Below, in pieces: positions 26,091 to 34,493 of a stretch of DNA of 64,000 bases. The position numbers were made by a program, and so were the translations under genes. The DNA comes from Prevotella sp. GTDB taxonomy: Bacteria; Bacteroidota; Bacteroidia; Bacteroidales; Bacteroidaceae. The DNA is taken from assembly GCA_016285075.1 (NCBI GenBank), contig JAEEQB010000015.1:1-64000 (forward strand), read 5' to 3'. Every line of letters starts with the position of its first letter. Within the stretch, counting starts at the first letter, position 1. The notes beneath the pieces were generated by a model, which was not told the DNA's origin, did not search any database, and saw only the letters and a list, made by a program, of their open reading frames with translations.

Positions 26091-27059
26091 CTACTCTGGA
26101 TTATACCCGAAGGCGTTGAGTTCACGTTGGGACGAACGCCAGTCTTTATCTACTTTTACAAAGGTCTCCAAGTATATCCGTTTGTCAAAGAATTTCTCTA
26201 ATGCCTTTCGGGCTTCCGTACTCACTTTCTTCAATGCCACGCCCTGGTGACCGATGATGATTCCCTTCTGGGAATCGCGCTCCACATAGATCACAGCATT
26301 GATATGAATACTGTTCACACTCTCTTTGAACTGCTCCACACGGACTTCCACTGCGTAAGGGATCTCCTTGTCATAGTAAAGCAGTATCTTCTCCCTGATA
26401 ATCTCCGAGACGAAGAAACGGGCAGGCTTGTCAGTAAGCTGGTCCTTGTCGAAATAAGCAGGACTCTCGGGCAACAGTTCCTGAATACGCCTCAGCAGTA
26501 TATCCACGCCGAACTTGTTCTTTGCAGAGATAGGAAGAATCTCTGCATTCGGCAGCAGGGAATGCCACTTTTCCACTATCTCCTGAAGGGCTTGCTGAGG
26601 GTTGACGGTGGATGACGAAGAAGGGGCTGGCGATTCTGTTTCATTTGCAGAACCGGTTTTCCTTCCGCCAAGTTCATCAATCTTGTTAATCAGCAGGATT
26701 ACAGGGATTTTCATCTTCTGCACCTTCTCAAGAAAGTCCATGTTCTTCTCGGGATTTTCTACGACATCAGTCACGTAGAGCAGCACATCGGCATCCTGCA
26801 ATGCCGACTCCGAGAAAGCCAACATCGACTCCTGCAGCTTGTAGTTAGGCTTCAGTACGCCCGGCGTGTCAGAAAAAACAATCTGCATGTCAGGCGTATT
26901 GACAATACCCATGATACGGTGGCGCGTGGTCTGTGCCTTGAAGGTGGCAATAGAAATACGCTCACCAACCAGCTGGTTCATGAGCGTACTCTTACCTACA
27001 TTAGGATTTCCAACGATGTTTACGAATCCTGCCTTATGCTTAAGTTCAGCGTTCATCAT
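26091..27059 (-). CDS. era: GTPase Era
   Basis: A 322-residue GTPase that acts in assembly of the small ribosomal subunit. The G1 motif reads GNPNVGKST, G3 reads DTPGVLKPNY, and G4 reads NKIDE; a KH domain follows (FFDKRIYLETFVKVDKDWR). Between the GTPase and KH parts lies a low-complexity insert (ESPAPSSSSTVNPQQ) not usual in Era, probably a linker. It is the last gene of the yceD-rpmF-fabH-era run, 82 nt after fabH. Confidence 0.93.
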   Translation of the reverse strand: MMNAELKHKAGFVNIVGNPNVGKSTLMNQLVGERISIATFKAQTTRHRIMGIVNTPDMQIVFSDTPGVLKPNYKLQESMLAFSESALQDADVLLYVTDVVENPEKNMDFLEKVQKMKIPVILLINKIDELGGRKTGSANETESPAPSSSSTVNPQQALQEIVEKWHSLLPNAEILPISAKNKFGVDILLRRIQELLPESPAYFDKDQLTDKPARFFVSEIIREKILLYYDKEIPYAVEVRVEQFKESVNSIHINAVIYVERDSQKGIIIGHQGVALKKVSTEARKALEKFFDKRIYLETFVKVDKDWRSSQRELNAFGYNPE

Positions 27060-27141
27060 TCATCATTCATTGTTGTTCTTTTCATCAGTTGTTCACCATC
27101 CACTGCCCATCGCTCATGAGCCATGAACCGCGAGCAGTGAA

Positions 27142-28143
27142 CTAACAGCCATCGTAAGCCCAACGATAATAACTGGCTCCGTGGACGAAGCCTGCACCGA
27201 AGGCCGTAAAGATCATATTGTCACCTTTTTTCAAACGACTTTCGTTCTCCCACAGAGCCAAGGGAATGGTAGCGGCAGAGGTGTTGCCGAAGTGTTCAAT
27301 GTTGACCATCACCTGATCCATAGACACTTCCAGACGCTTGGCCACAGCCTCGATGATACGCATGTTGGCCTGATGGGGCACAATCCACTGGATATTGTTC
27401 TTATCCAGATGGTTGCGTTCGGCTATGAGAGCACAGTCGTCGCTCATGTTGGTCACGGCATAACGGAACACGGTGCGTCCTTCCTGATAGAGGTAGTGCA
27501 GACGGTGGTCCACCGTGAAATAACTGGGCGGACACACTGAGCCACCAGCCTTCAGATGAAGGAACGGCAGTCCTTTTCCATCACAACGGAAATAGCTGTC
27601 ACGGCAGCCAAGGCCCTCCTCGTCGGAGGCCTCCACCAGCACAGCGGCAGCACCGTCACCGAAGAGCGGACAGGTCTGGCGGTCCTTGTAGTCAACGATT
27701 GACGACATCTTGTCGGCACCGATGACGATGATCCGCTTCATCCTTCCACTCTCAATCATCATGGCGGCCTGGTCGAGTGAATACAGGAAACCACAGCAGG
27801 CAGCCCAGAAGTCGAATGCATAGGCATTCTTCAGTCCGAGCTTACCCAAAACGATACTAGCGGTAGAGGGGAACTTGTAGTCAGCGGTCGAGGTACTGAC
27901 GATGAGTGCATCAATGGTATCGGGGTCAACACCCGTCTTCTGCAACAACTGCTTGGCAGCCTTACGAGCCATATAGCTCGTACCCAGGCCCTCCTCACTC
28001 AGTATGCGGCGCTCTTTGATGCCCACTCGCGTCATGATCCACTCGTCGTTGGTATCAACCATACGCGCCAACTCATCGTTCGTCAGAACATAGTCGGGCA
28101 CATAGCCGCCAACACCGGTGATAACAGCGCTGATCTTACCCAT
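27142..28143 (-). CDS. fabH: 3-oxoacyl-ACP synthase III (KASIII)
   Basis: A 333-residue enzyme that starts fatty-acid synthesis by condensing acetyl-CoA with malonyl-ACP. The active-site cysteine is C116 in WAACCGFLYSL; the histidine is in VPHQANMRII and the asparagine in EHFGNTSAATIP, completing the Cys-His-Asn triad. It abuts rpmF end to start on the same strand (stop and start share 28143), in the order normal for Bacteroidales. Confidence 0.94.
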   Translation of the reverse strand: MGKISAVITGVGGYVPDYVLTNDELARMVDTNDEWIMTRVGIKERRILSEEGLGTSYMARKAAKQLLQKTGVDPDTIDALIVSTSTADYKFPSTASIVLGKLGLKNAYAFDFWAACCGFLYSLDQAAMMIESGRMKRIIVIGADKMSSIVDYKDRQTCPLFGDGAAAVLVEASDEEGLGCRDSYFRCDGKGLPFLHLKAGGSVCPPSYFTVDHRLHYLYQEGRTVFRYAVTNMSDDCALIAERNHLDKNNIQWIVPHQANMRIIEAVAKRLEVSMDQVMVNIEHFGNTSAATIPLALWENESRLKKGDNMIFTAFGAGFVHGASYYRWAYDGC

Positions 28144-28334
28144 TATTCAGCTACTTCGTCCTCAATCTTGATAGCCACCTTACCACGGTAGTAACCGCAG
28201 GTGGGACATACTGTGTGATACACATAGTAAGCACCACAGTTGGGGCATACTGCCAGCGTGGGAGCTACTGCCTTGTCGTGAGTACGACGCTTGGCAGTAC
28301 GGGTGTTCGATTGTCTTCTTTTAGGATGTGCCAT
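28143..28334 (-). CDS. rpmF: 50S ribosomal protein L32
   Basis: A 63-residue protein beginning MAHPKRRQSNTRTAKRRTHD, with the paired CPNCG and CPTCG zinc motifs of the zinc-binding form of L32, so zinc dependence is expected. It lies between yceD and fabH. Confidence 0.95.
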   Translation of the reverse strand: MAHPKRRQSNTRTAKRRTHDKAVAPTLAVCPNCGAYYVYHTVCPTCGYYRGKVAIKIEDEVAE

Positions 28335-28385
28335 TTTTACTTACAATTTAACTATTTACTATTTACAATTAATCTCTTGTCACGC

Positions 28386-28913
28386 TCAAAAGTCACTCTT
28401 CACTTTCAATAGCGCTTCCCAACGGGGGTCTACTGCCTGGCTGGACTCCTCATCACCGCTTCGGTCGGCTGACAGTTCTTCCAGAACGTGGGTCATAGCA
28501 GGGTTACACTTACCAGGTGCATGCACATGCTGGATGGGTATGGCCAAGGCGATAGTCTCATAGACGAGCCAAGCGCAGTCGAGTATTCCTTCGTTCTCAT
28601 CGACCACGATGACATCGTCTTCCGAGGGATTCCCGCTTCCGAACTTCACAACCAAACTATTGCCAGCCTCGATAGGCTGATCCATCAGGTCGAGACATCG
28701 GTCGCAGGCGATGCTCACCGTACCAGAAACGTGAAACAGGAGTTCAAAAAAGCCGGAAGCCTTGCGTATAGACCCCGACACGTGCAGTGAACCCTGCTGC
28801 ACTTCCGTCGTGTCCAAAGTGCTGAAAAAAGCATCATCCACATCCCACTCAAAGGCTGTCTCAGCCTCGGTAAGACCCTTCAAATCAATCTTATAACACT
28901 CTAAACTACTCAT
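28386..28913 (-). CDS. yceD: DUF177/YceD family protein
   Basis: A 175-residue protein of the DUF177 family, usually encoded just before rpmF and thought to take part in 23S rRNA or large-subunit assembly. The conserved ACDRCLDLMDQPIEAG segment is present, and the acidic loop after it is typical. The frame opens at 28937, but the TACCTTTG box at 28935-28942 covers that codon, so MSSLECYKIDLKG at 28913 is the likely start. It heads the yceD-rpmF-fabH-era operon. Confidence 0.85.
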   Translation of the reverse strand: MSSLECYKIDLKGLTEAETAFEWDVDDAFFSTLDTTEVQQGSLHVSGSIRKASGFFELLFHVSGTVSIACDRCLDLMDQPIEAGNSLVVKFGSGNPSEDDVIVVDENEGILDCAWLVYETIALAIPIQHVHAPGKCNPAMTHVLEELSADRSGDEESSQAVDPRWEALLKVKSDF

Positions 28914-28934
28914 GGTGACATCATTAACGGGCTG

Positions 28935-28942
28935 CAAAGGTA
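28935..28942 (-). promoter_or_regulatory. Promoter -7 box of the yceD-rpmF-fabH-era operon
   Basis: TACCTTTG on the minus strand. It decides the yceD start at 28913 because transcription would begin near 28930. Confidence 0.65.
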
Positions 28943-29111
28943 CGAAGAAAACGCCAATTAAGAATGATTTTTTAAGATTTACTGCTTTCGTTTAACTTTT
29001 TTTAATCCGACACGCAGTTGTCTCATCATTCTTCATCTTCATTCAAGTTCAGTAAACTTAGCAAACTCAGCTTGCGCAAGTAAGAAACGGCCTGAAAGAC
29101 CAAAAGCTTAC

Positions 29112-29132
29112 AGCCCAGGGCCGCCCTGGGCT
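29112..29132. repeat. Perfect 21-nt palindrome (REP-like)
   Basis: AGCCCAGGGC and GCCCTGGGCT are exact complements around a single C. A second hairpin, GGGTGC-AC-GCACCC, follows at about 29186-29199. The surrounding stretch (29081-29230) resembles the extragenic repeats with GCCCAGGGC cores seen in many Bacteroidetes and Planctomycetes genomes, from memory only. Confidence 0.6.
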
Positions 29133-29238
29133 TAGAATTGCTGCCACTTCAGGGCGTCTATAGGCTCTGCTGATGTTGTTTCGAGGGTGCACGCACCCCG
29201 GTTACTCTGAGGAGACGCTTCAGCATCTGATGACCAAG

Positions 29239-29388
29239 GCAACGTAATCCGTTGTCGAGACAATCAATTCATTATTCGTGAAATTAGCGTAATTCGTAGT
29301 CCAAATCTATTCGTTCAATCCGTGTAATCCATGGTCGAGGCAATCAAATAATAATTCGTGAAATTTGTGAAATTCGTAGTCGTTATTA
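29239..29388. repeat. Degenerate 9-nt periodic repeat (AATTCGTGA-type)
   Basis: Runs of the nonamer AATTCGTGA and its variants (AATTAGCGT, AATTCGTAG, AATCCGTGT, AATCCATGG, AATTTGTGA) follow one another in three clusters, each ended by a GTCGAG- or GTCG-like motif. The arrangement is head to tail and not coding. Confidence 0.55.
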
Positions 29389-29404
29389 TCAATCTTGCTG
29401 TGTC

Positions 29405-29536
29405 AGTAAGTGAGTGCCGTTCACTTAGTAAGTGAGTGCCGTTCACCTAGTAAGTGAGTGCCGTTCACTTAGTAAGTGAGTAGCGTTCACTTAGTAAGTG
29501 AGTGGCGTTCACTTAGTAAGTGAGTAGCGGTTATCC
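29405..29536. repeat. Six tandem copies of a 22-bp hairpin-forming repeat
   Basis: Units begin at 29405, 29427, 29449, 29471, 29493 and 29515; the first reads AGTAAGTGAGTGCCGTTCAC plus TT. Each unit carries AAGTGA and TCACTT around a 7-nt loop, so every copy can fold into a small hairpin. The loop alternates between GTGCCGT, GTAGCGT and GTGGCGT, and the last copy has a broken right arm. A partial seventh unit follows at 29537. Confidence 0.85.
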
Positions 29537-29732
29537 AGTAAGAGAAACGTCAAGTCATTACTCGTAGTACGCCTATAGAATCGTCGAGTCCGTACTGTGG
29601 TGCAGTCCACTCCTTCAATTCTCGTCGAAGCAAATCAATGCACAAAAATTCAATCGCGCGTATACATATTTAAAATAAGTTAAATTACACGTTAAAACGA
29701 ACGATTTCCTTGTACAAGTCGATTTATTTTTG

Positions 29733-29740
29733 TTACTTTG
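29733..29740 (+). promoter_or_regulatory. Promoter -7 box of the surface-structure locus
   Basis: TTACTTTG, a one-base variant of the consensus, lies about 50 nt before the DUF3575 start at 29792. It is the only candidate I see upstream of this long plus-strand block. The 850-bp gap before it holds no gene, only the repeats listed separately. Confidence 0.45.
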
Positions 29741-29791
29741 CATTTTATAATACAAAATATATCCAGACAAGGTATATCAAAAAAGGCACAA

Positions 29792-30466
29792 ATGAAAAAA
29801 AACTGTACAGTTACGCTAACGAGATTCATTTCAGCTCTCATCATGATGCTTGCTGCCAGTATACAGATACAGGCACAATCAGCTGCGGTGCGTACCAATC
29901 TCGCTTATGACGCTACCCTTACGCCCAACCTGGGTGCTGAGGTGTGGGTCGACTCTGTCTGGAGCATGAAGCTCGGTGCCGGTCTGCATGCCTGGGATCT
30001 GGACTCCCGTCCCCAACACAACAAGAAGCTGCGCCATTTCCTCTTCAGTCTTGGAGGGCGCCGCTACCACGGCCTGAAGCACGACACGCTCTGCATCTAC
30101 GGCCACCGTCCCGACGGTACCTATGGCGTGGTGCGTGACTCGCTGGTCAACCGCAGCGCCCGCTACTTCGAGGTGAACGCCATCTACAGCCATTTCAACG
30201 TCAGCAACTTCAAGTTCCCCTTCGGCCTTTATAAGGATGTCAGGAACAAACGTCTGCAGGGCGACCTCATTGCGCTGGGTGGCAAGTACGGCTACAGTTG
30301 GATGCTCTGTCGCAACTGGGCCATTGAGGCCGAGGCTGGCATCGCTGTCGGCTATGCCTGGTTCAAGGAGTACGACTGTCCCCACTGCGGCTCCTTCCTT
30401 GGTGATGGCGACCGCATCTTCCTCCTGCCGCAATTGGGAATCAATGTTATATATATCATTAACTGA
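29792..30466 (+). CDS. DUF3575 family outer-membrane-associated protein
   Basis: A 224-residue protein with a signal peptide (KNCTVTLTRFISALIMMLAA, cut near IQAQS). The mature part has the DUF3575 pattern: RTNLAYDATLTPNLGAEVW near the N-terminus, then KYGYSWMLCRNWAIEAEAGI and FLLPQLGINVIYIIN at the C-terminus, with strand-rich repeats typical of a small beta-barrel. DUF3575 genes often lie at the head of fimbrillin clusters in Bacteroidales, and here the fimbrillin genes follow. The frame opens at 29738 with TTG, but ATG at 29792 starts the signal peptide. It probably helps assemble or anchor the fibre; this is inference. Confidence 0.8.
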   Translation: MKKNCTVTLTRFISALIMMLAASIQIQAQSAAVRTNLAYDATLTPNLGAEVWVDSVWSMKLGAGLHAWDLDSRPQHNKKLRHFLFSLGGRRYHGLKHDTLCIYGHRPDGTYGVVRDSLVNRSARYFEVNAIYSHFNVSNFKFPFGLYKDVRNKRLQGDLIALGGKYGYSWMLCRNWAIEAEAGIAVGYAWFKEYDCPHCGSFLGDGDRIFLLPQLGINVIYIIN

Positions 30467-30535
30467 TAATCAGAATCATAACAAATAAAAATCTTTAACT
30501 GATAAAAATAATAACAAATAAAAACTTTCAAAAGT

Positions 30536-32800
30536 ATGAAAAAGAACTTTATTTATGCCTTGATGGGTGCGATAGCACTGATAGGCGCGACTGGATTCAC
30601 AAGTTGTTCCGAAGAGGACATGGTGGAGGTGAACCCAGGTTACAACCCTGAAACAGGCGAGGTGCCGGTAGATTTTGTGTTCAATGTGTCGACAGGTAAT
30701 ACCGCTACGACGCGAATGAGTGATGCAAATACCCAGGCCACTCTAAGTCAGACATTCCGTGGCATTGATAACGTACAACTGATGTCTTTCAAGTTAGGAA
30801 CAACTAATGATGGCAAGCATGTTGCTGATGGGCAAACGGCTCATAAAATGTTTGGATTAGGAACTATCCTAAATGCAGGCGAGTTAAAGCCTGCTAGTAC
30901 TGTTGATGGTGAGACCAAATCCAGACGTGTTTTAGAGTTGTCCCTGCCTACGGAGACCAATGCCTTGATGTTTTGGGGAAAGGCAATTAAGGATGGGACT
31001 GATTTTCAAGAGGGAAAAGTGGATTTCTCTGTTCAACAGAATCTTGCGAATTGTGCCTTTAGTTTGATGAGGATTGTTCCTGCGGAATCTGAGGCTGAAT
31101 TCCAGCAGTATCAGCAGCTGATAGCTGCAGTGTTGACGAAGATCGTTCAAACTAGTATTACTTCTGATGTTGTGTATGGTACTCCTACTCAAACTTTTTC
31201 AGGAGGAATGAAATGGTCTGACTATGCGACTGTGTCGGCTTCAGAAACAGGAGTTATAACAGCGATTGCCCCAAAGACAACGGATCCCGCTTCTCCTGCC
31301 TCAGGGCCATTGGATATGAGTCCAAAAGGAGAAATTCTCGCAGATGCTTTTGTTAAAATGAATAAAGTTTATACAAACGAACTCCGTGCAGGTTCTGCTT
31401 CAGATGTAGCGAGGATGATAGGCGACCTCTACAATGCAATTTATTCTGTAGCATCAACGGATGCTACCTCTCTACAGGATGCTGTGGCTAAGAATGTTGG
31501 TTCTCAAATTATCCATAACATTAACCAGGTTTTCAAAAACGCGGATTCAAGTTGTGCGTGGGATACAGAAACGAGCAGCACTTTGACTGCAATAAAAGCT
31601 TTTGTGGGACTACCAGATAATACTGCAGGAATAAAACTGCACGAATTCCCTACTAATTTCAATCTTCCGCTAGGGTCTGTTATATTGAATATTTTTCAAA
31701 ATCCCACCACAAAGGAAGTTGAGTATTCTTATAGTGGAAGTATTCCGACTTATGCCATGGGTGGTTCGTCTACAAGTACAGAGACAAATTTCAACCCTAT
31801 GAACTATGTCTATCCTGCAGAACTCTGCTATTTCGGCAACAGTGCTGTTAGGGTAACAGACGATTCTCATGTTACTAGTGATTATCCAGATGGTGTGACG
31901 AATTGGGACAATCCTGACAAATGGATAGCAGGTGCGATGGGGGAAGGTTCTAAGGCATGGACTACAACGCATGTGTTGTCGACCACTCGTAGCGTGGCCA
32001 TGAAGGATAATATCAATTATGGTACTGCTTTGTTGAAGACAACGGTGAGCTATGGAGCTGACGAGATTGAGGATAATAATTATTATATCCAACATGAAAG
32101 GACTGGGGCTACAGAGCAAAACGCTAAGTTTAATGTAGGGACCAATAATGGACTATTTACGTTGACAGGTATTCTCATAGGTGGCCAGGAAATGACGATG
32201 GGCTGGAACTATTTGGCGAAGGCTGGTGGTGCAGCTACATTTGGATATATGGTGTATGACAAGGATATACCTTCAGCTGCCATACCTACTACAGCACATC
32301 CATGTTATACCCTCCTTTGGGACAACTGGGATGAGAATAAAAAGGATGGTAAGCAACGTGACGTGTATGTAGCCTTAGAGTTCAAGAATAATTCCGGCAA
32401 GGACTTCTGGGGTGAACAGAACCTGATTCGTAATGGCGGTACATTCTATATCACGGGTAAGTTGGATCCGAATAATCCTGCTGGTACGGATCTGTCATCA
32501 GATCTTAGCGCTGAAATCAGCTGGCCAACCAATTATGCCCTTCCGCCGTACAATAACGATGGTAGCACAGTTAAGCAGCGTCGAGTTTTCATTCAAGACT
32601 ATATGACAACCGCAAACTTCGTGCTCAATAAGTATTCTTTGCAACACGCCTTGGTGTCTGTACCAGACCTGCGTTCATCACAAATTTCACTAGGTCTTTC
32701 TGTAAACTTGGAGTGGACGACCGGTTTGAACTTCAATGATGTGATTCTTGGTGGCGATACTACAGGACATAATCCTCCTTCACCAACACCTGGACCTTAA
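30536..32800 (+). CDS. Fimbrillin-like surface lipoprotein, paralogue 1
   Basis: A 754-residue lipoprotein (MKKNFIYALMGAIALIGATG, lipobox FTSC). It shares with three later proteins the segments TTRMSDANT, FRGIDNVQLMSF, YPAELCYFGNSAV, SVAMKDNINYG, LTGILIGGQ and a closing LGLSVNLEWTTGLNF. The order and the conserved strands fit the FimA/Mfa1-like fimbrillin superfamily, whose precursors are exported as lipoproteins and then matured and polymerised. The C-terminus ends in a short proline-rich tail (HNPPSPTPGP). Its codons look more AT-rich than those of the following paralogues, which may mean a different origin. Confidence 0.7.
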   Translation: MKKNFIYALMGAIALIGATGFTSCSEEDMVEVNPGYNPETGEVPVDFVFNVSTGNTATTRMSDANTQATLSQTFRGIDNVQLMSFKLGTTNDGKHVADGQTAHKMFGLGTILNAGELKPASTVDGETKSRRVLELSLPTETNALMFWGKAIKDGTDFQEGKVDFSVQQNLANCAFSLMRIVPAESEAEFQQYQQLIAAVLTKIVQTSITSDVVYGTPTQTFSGGMKWSDYATVSASETGVITAIAPKTTDPASPASGPLDMSPKGEILADAFVKMNKVYTNELRAGSASDVARMIGDLYNAIYSVASTDATSLQDAVAKNVGSQIIHNINQVFKNADSSCAWDTETSSTLTAIKAFVGLPDNTAGIKLHEFPTNFNLPLGSVILNIFQNPTTKEVEYSYSGSIPTYAMGGSSTSTETNFNPMNYVYPAELCYFGNSAVRVTDDSHVTSDYPDGVTNWDNPDKWIAGAMGEGSKAWTTTHVLSTTRSVAMKDNINYGTALLKTTVSYGADEIEDNNYYIQHERTGATEQNAKFNVGTNNGLFTLTGILIGGQEMTMGWNYLAKAGGAATFGYMVYDKDIPSAAIPTTAHPCYTLLWDNWDENKKDGKQRDVYVALEFKNNSGKDFWGEQNLIRNGGTFYITGKLDPNNPAGTDLSSDLSAEISWPTNYALPPYNNDGSTVKQRRVFIQDYMTTANFVLNKYSLQHALVSVPDLRSSQISLGLSVNLEWTTGLNFNDVILGGDTTGHNPPSPTPGP

Positions 32801-32854
32801 AAAACTTGTGTCTCTAGGTTTAGTGAAAAGGTAAGTGATATAGAACAAAAGACG

Positions 32855-34477
32855 ATGAGGTATCCGATAGGCATACAAAGCTTTGAGAAGATCCGCAATG
32901 GCGGCTACGTCTATGTGGATAAGACCGACTTGGTTTACGAGTTGGCTAAGGGAAGCATCTATTTCCTTAGTCGCCCGCGCCGTTTCGGCAAGAGCTTGCT
33001 TATCAGCACCTTAAAGGCTTATTTCGAGGGTCGGCGCGACCTGTTTGAGGGCCTGAAGATCATAGACTTGGAGCAGGAATGGCGACATTACCCTGTTGTG
33101 AGCTTCGACTTCAATCTTGGCGAGAAGGAGAATGCGAAAGGACTGAGGAGTTACATCCTTAGCGTCATTGCCAAATACGAGGGTCAATATGCAATCTCTC
33201 CATTGAAAGACGAAGAGTCGAACGAGATTTCTTCCGATGTGAGCCTTCGCTTCAATCATCTCATCGAAGAGCTTCATCAGGTAACAGGACATCCAGTGGT
33301 AGTGCTTGTCGATGAATACGACAAGCCATTACTGGATTTGATAGATACTGGAGAGGCTGCCGACGAGAAGCAGATGGAGTCCAACCGCCAACTGCTGAAG
33401 AATCTCTTCTCAGTCTTCAAGGCTGCCGATGCCCATCTGCGCTTCGTGCTCCTTACGGGCGTTACCAAGTTCTCGCAGGTCACCATGTTCAGTGGTCTCA
33501 ATCAGCCTGACGACATTTCACTATCCAACCGCTACGACACACTTCTCGGCATCACCGAGCAGGAGTTGCATACGGTCTTTGCAGAACCTATACGAGAGCT
33601 GGCCAATTCTTTGGGAAAGAGTGAGGGGGATACGAAAGAGCTGCTGAAGAAACGCTATGACGGCTACCACTTTAGCAAACGAATGAAGGATGTCTATAAC
33701 CCCTTCAGCATCCTCAATACCTTCATCAATCTCGACATGAGGGACTACTGGTTCTCGTCGGGCACGCCATCCTATCTGGTTCGGCTATTGGGTAACACGC
33801 CTGAGGACATCATGCAATATACAGGTAAGAAATATACTGAACAGCTGTTCATCGATTACAAAGCCGATAGCGCTATGCCGCTGCCCATGATTTTCCAAGC
33901 AGGCTACCTCACCATCAAGGGCTATGACAAGGACTTCAATACCTATCTGCTCGACTATCCCAACAACGAAGTCAAGCAAGGGCTCATCACCCTGCTGGCC
34001 AACGACTACCTACAGCTCAAAGGATTGGCAGTATCGTGGGTACAGAGGATCGTGACAGCTATGCGCGACGGTGACCTCGAACAAGTGCGGAAACTCCTCA
34101 CCGCGTTCCTGGCTGAGACGCCCTACAGCATGAGGCCGAAGAAGGACAAGAAAGACCGTGAACTGTATTTCCACTATACGTTCTATCTGCTGATGCGACT
34201 CATCTCCTGCTATACCGTCTATACGGAGAAGCAGCTCTCAGAGGGACGGGCGGACTGCATCGTGGAGACACAGGACTATGTCTACATCTTCGAGTTCAAA
34301 CTCGATGGTACTGCCGACGAGGCCCTGCAGCAGATAGAAGACCGTGGTTATGCCAAGGCCTACGAGGCGGATTCACGCTATATATATAAGATAGGTGTAA
34401 GCTTCAGTAGCAAGACAGGCACCATAGAGGATTGGCGCTACGGATTAACACAGACAGACACGGAAAGTGAAAAGTAA
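32855..34477 (+). CDS. AAA-ATPase-like protein with C-terminal PD-(D/E)XK nuclease domain
   Basis: A 540-residue protein of the family with an N-terminal AAA-ATPase-like domain (PF09820 type) and a C-terminal nuclease-like domain. The opening YPIGIQSFEKIRNGGYVYVD and the Walker A stretch LSRPRRFGKSLLI (G45-K46-S47) are intact, Walker B reads VVVLVDEYDKPLL, and the nuclease motif reads EGRADCIVETQDYVYIFEFK. Such genes are numerous in Prevotella genomes and their role is unsettled. This one is placed between two fimbrillin-locus genes with no sign of shared function, so it is probably a mobile-like cassette. All key residues are present. Confidence 0.85.
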   Translation: MRYPIGIQSFEKIRNGGYVYVDKTDLVYELAKGSIYFLSRPRRFGKSLLISTLKAYFEGRRDLFEGLKIIDLEQEWRHYPVVSFDFNLGEKENAKGLRSYILSVIAKYEGQYAISPLKDEESNEISSDVSLRFNHLIEELHQVTGHPVVVLVDEYDKPLLDLIDTGEAADEKQMESNRQLLKNLFSVFKAADAHLRFVLLTGVTKFSQVTMFSGLNQPDDISLSNRYDTLLGITEQELHTVFAEPIRELANSLGKSEGDTKELLKKRYDGYHFSKRMKDVYNPFSILNTFINLDMRDYWFSSGTPSYLVRLLGNTPEDIMQYTGKKYTEQLFIDYKADSAMPLPMIFQAGYLTIKGYDKDFNTYLLDYPNNEVKQGLITLLANDYLQLKGLAVSWVQRIVTAMRDGDLEQVRKLLTAFLAETPYSMRPKKDKKDRELYFHYTFYLLMRLISCYTVYTEKQLSEGRADCIVETQDYVYIFEFKLDGTADEALQQIEDRGYAKAYEADSRYIYKIGVSFSSKTGTIEDWRYGLTQTDTESEK

Positions 34478-34493
34478 ATAATAAAGAGTGAAA

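Noticed and set aside
29405..29536. CRISPR array
   Set aside because: The six 22-bp units are directly adjacent with no unique spacers of comparable length, and no cas gene is visible.
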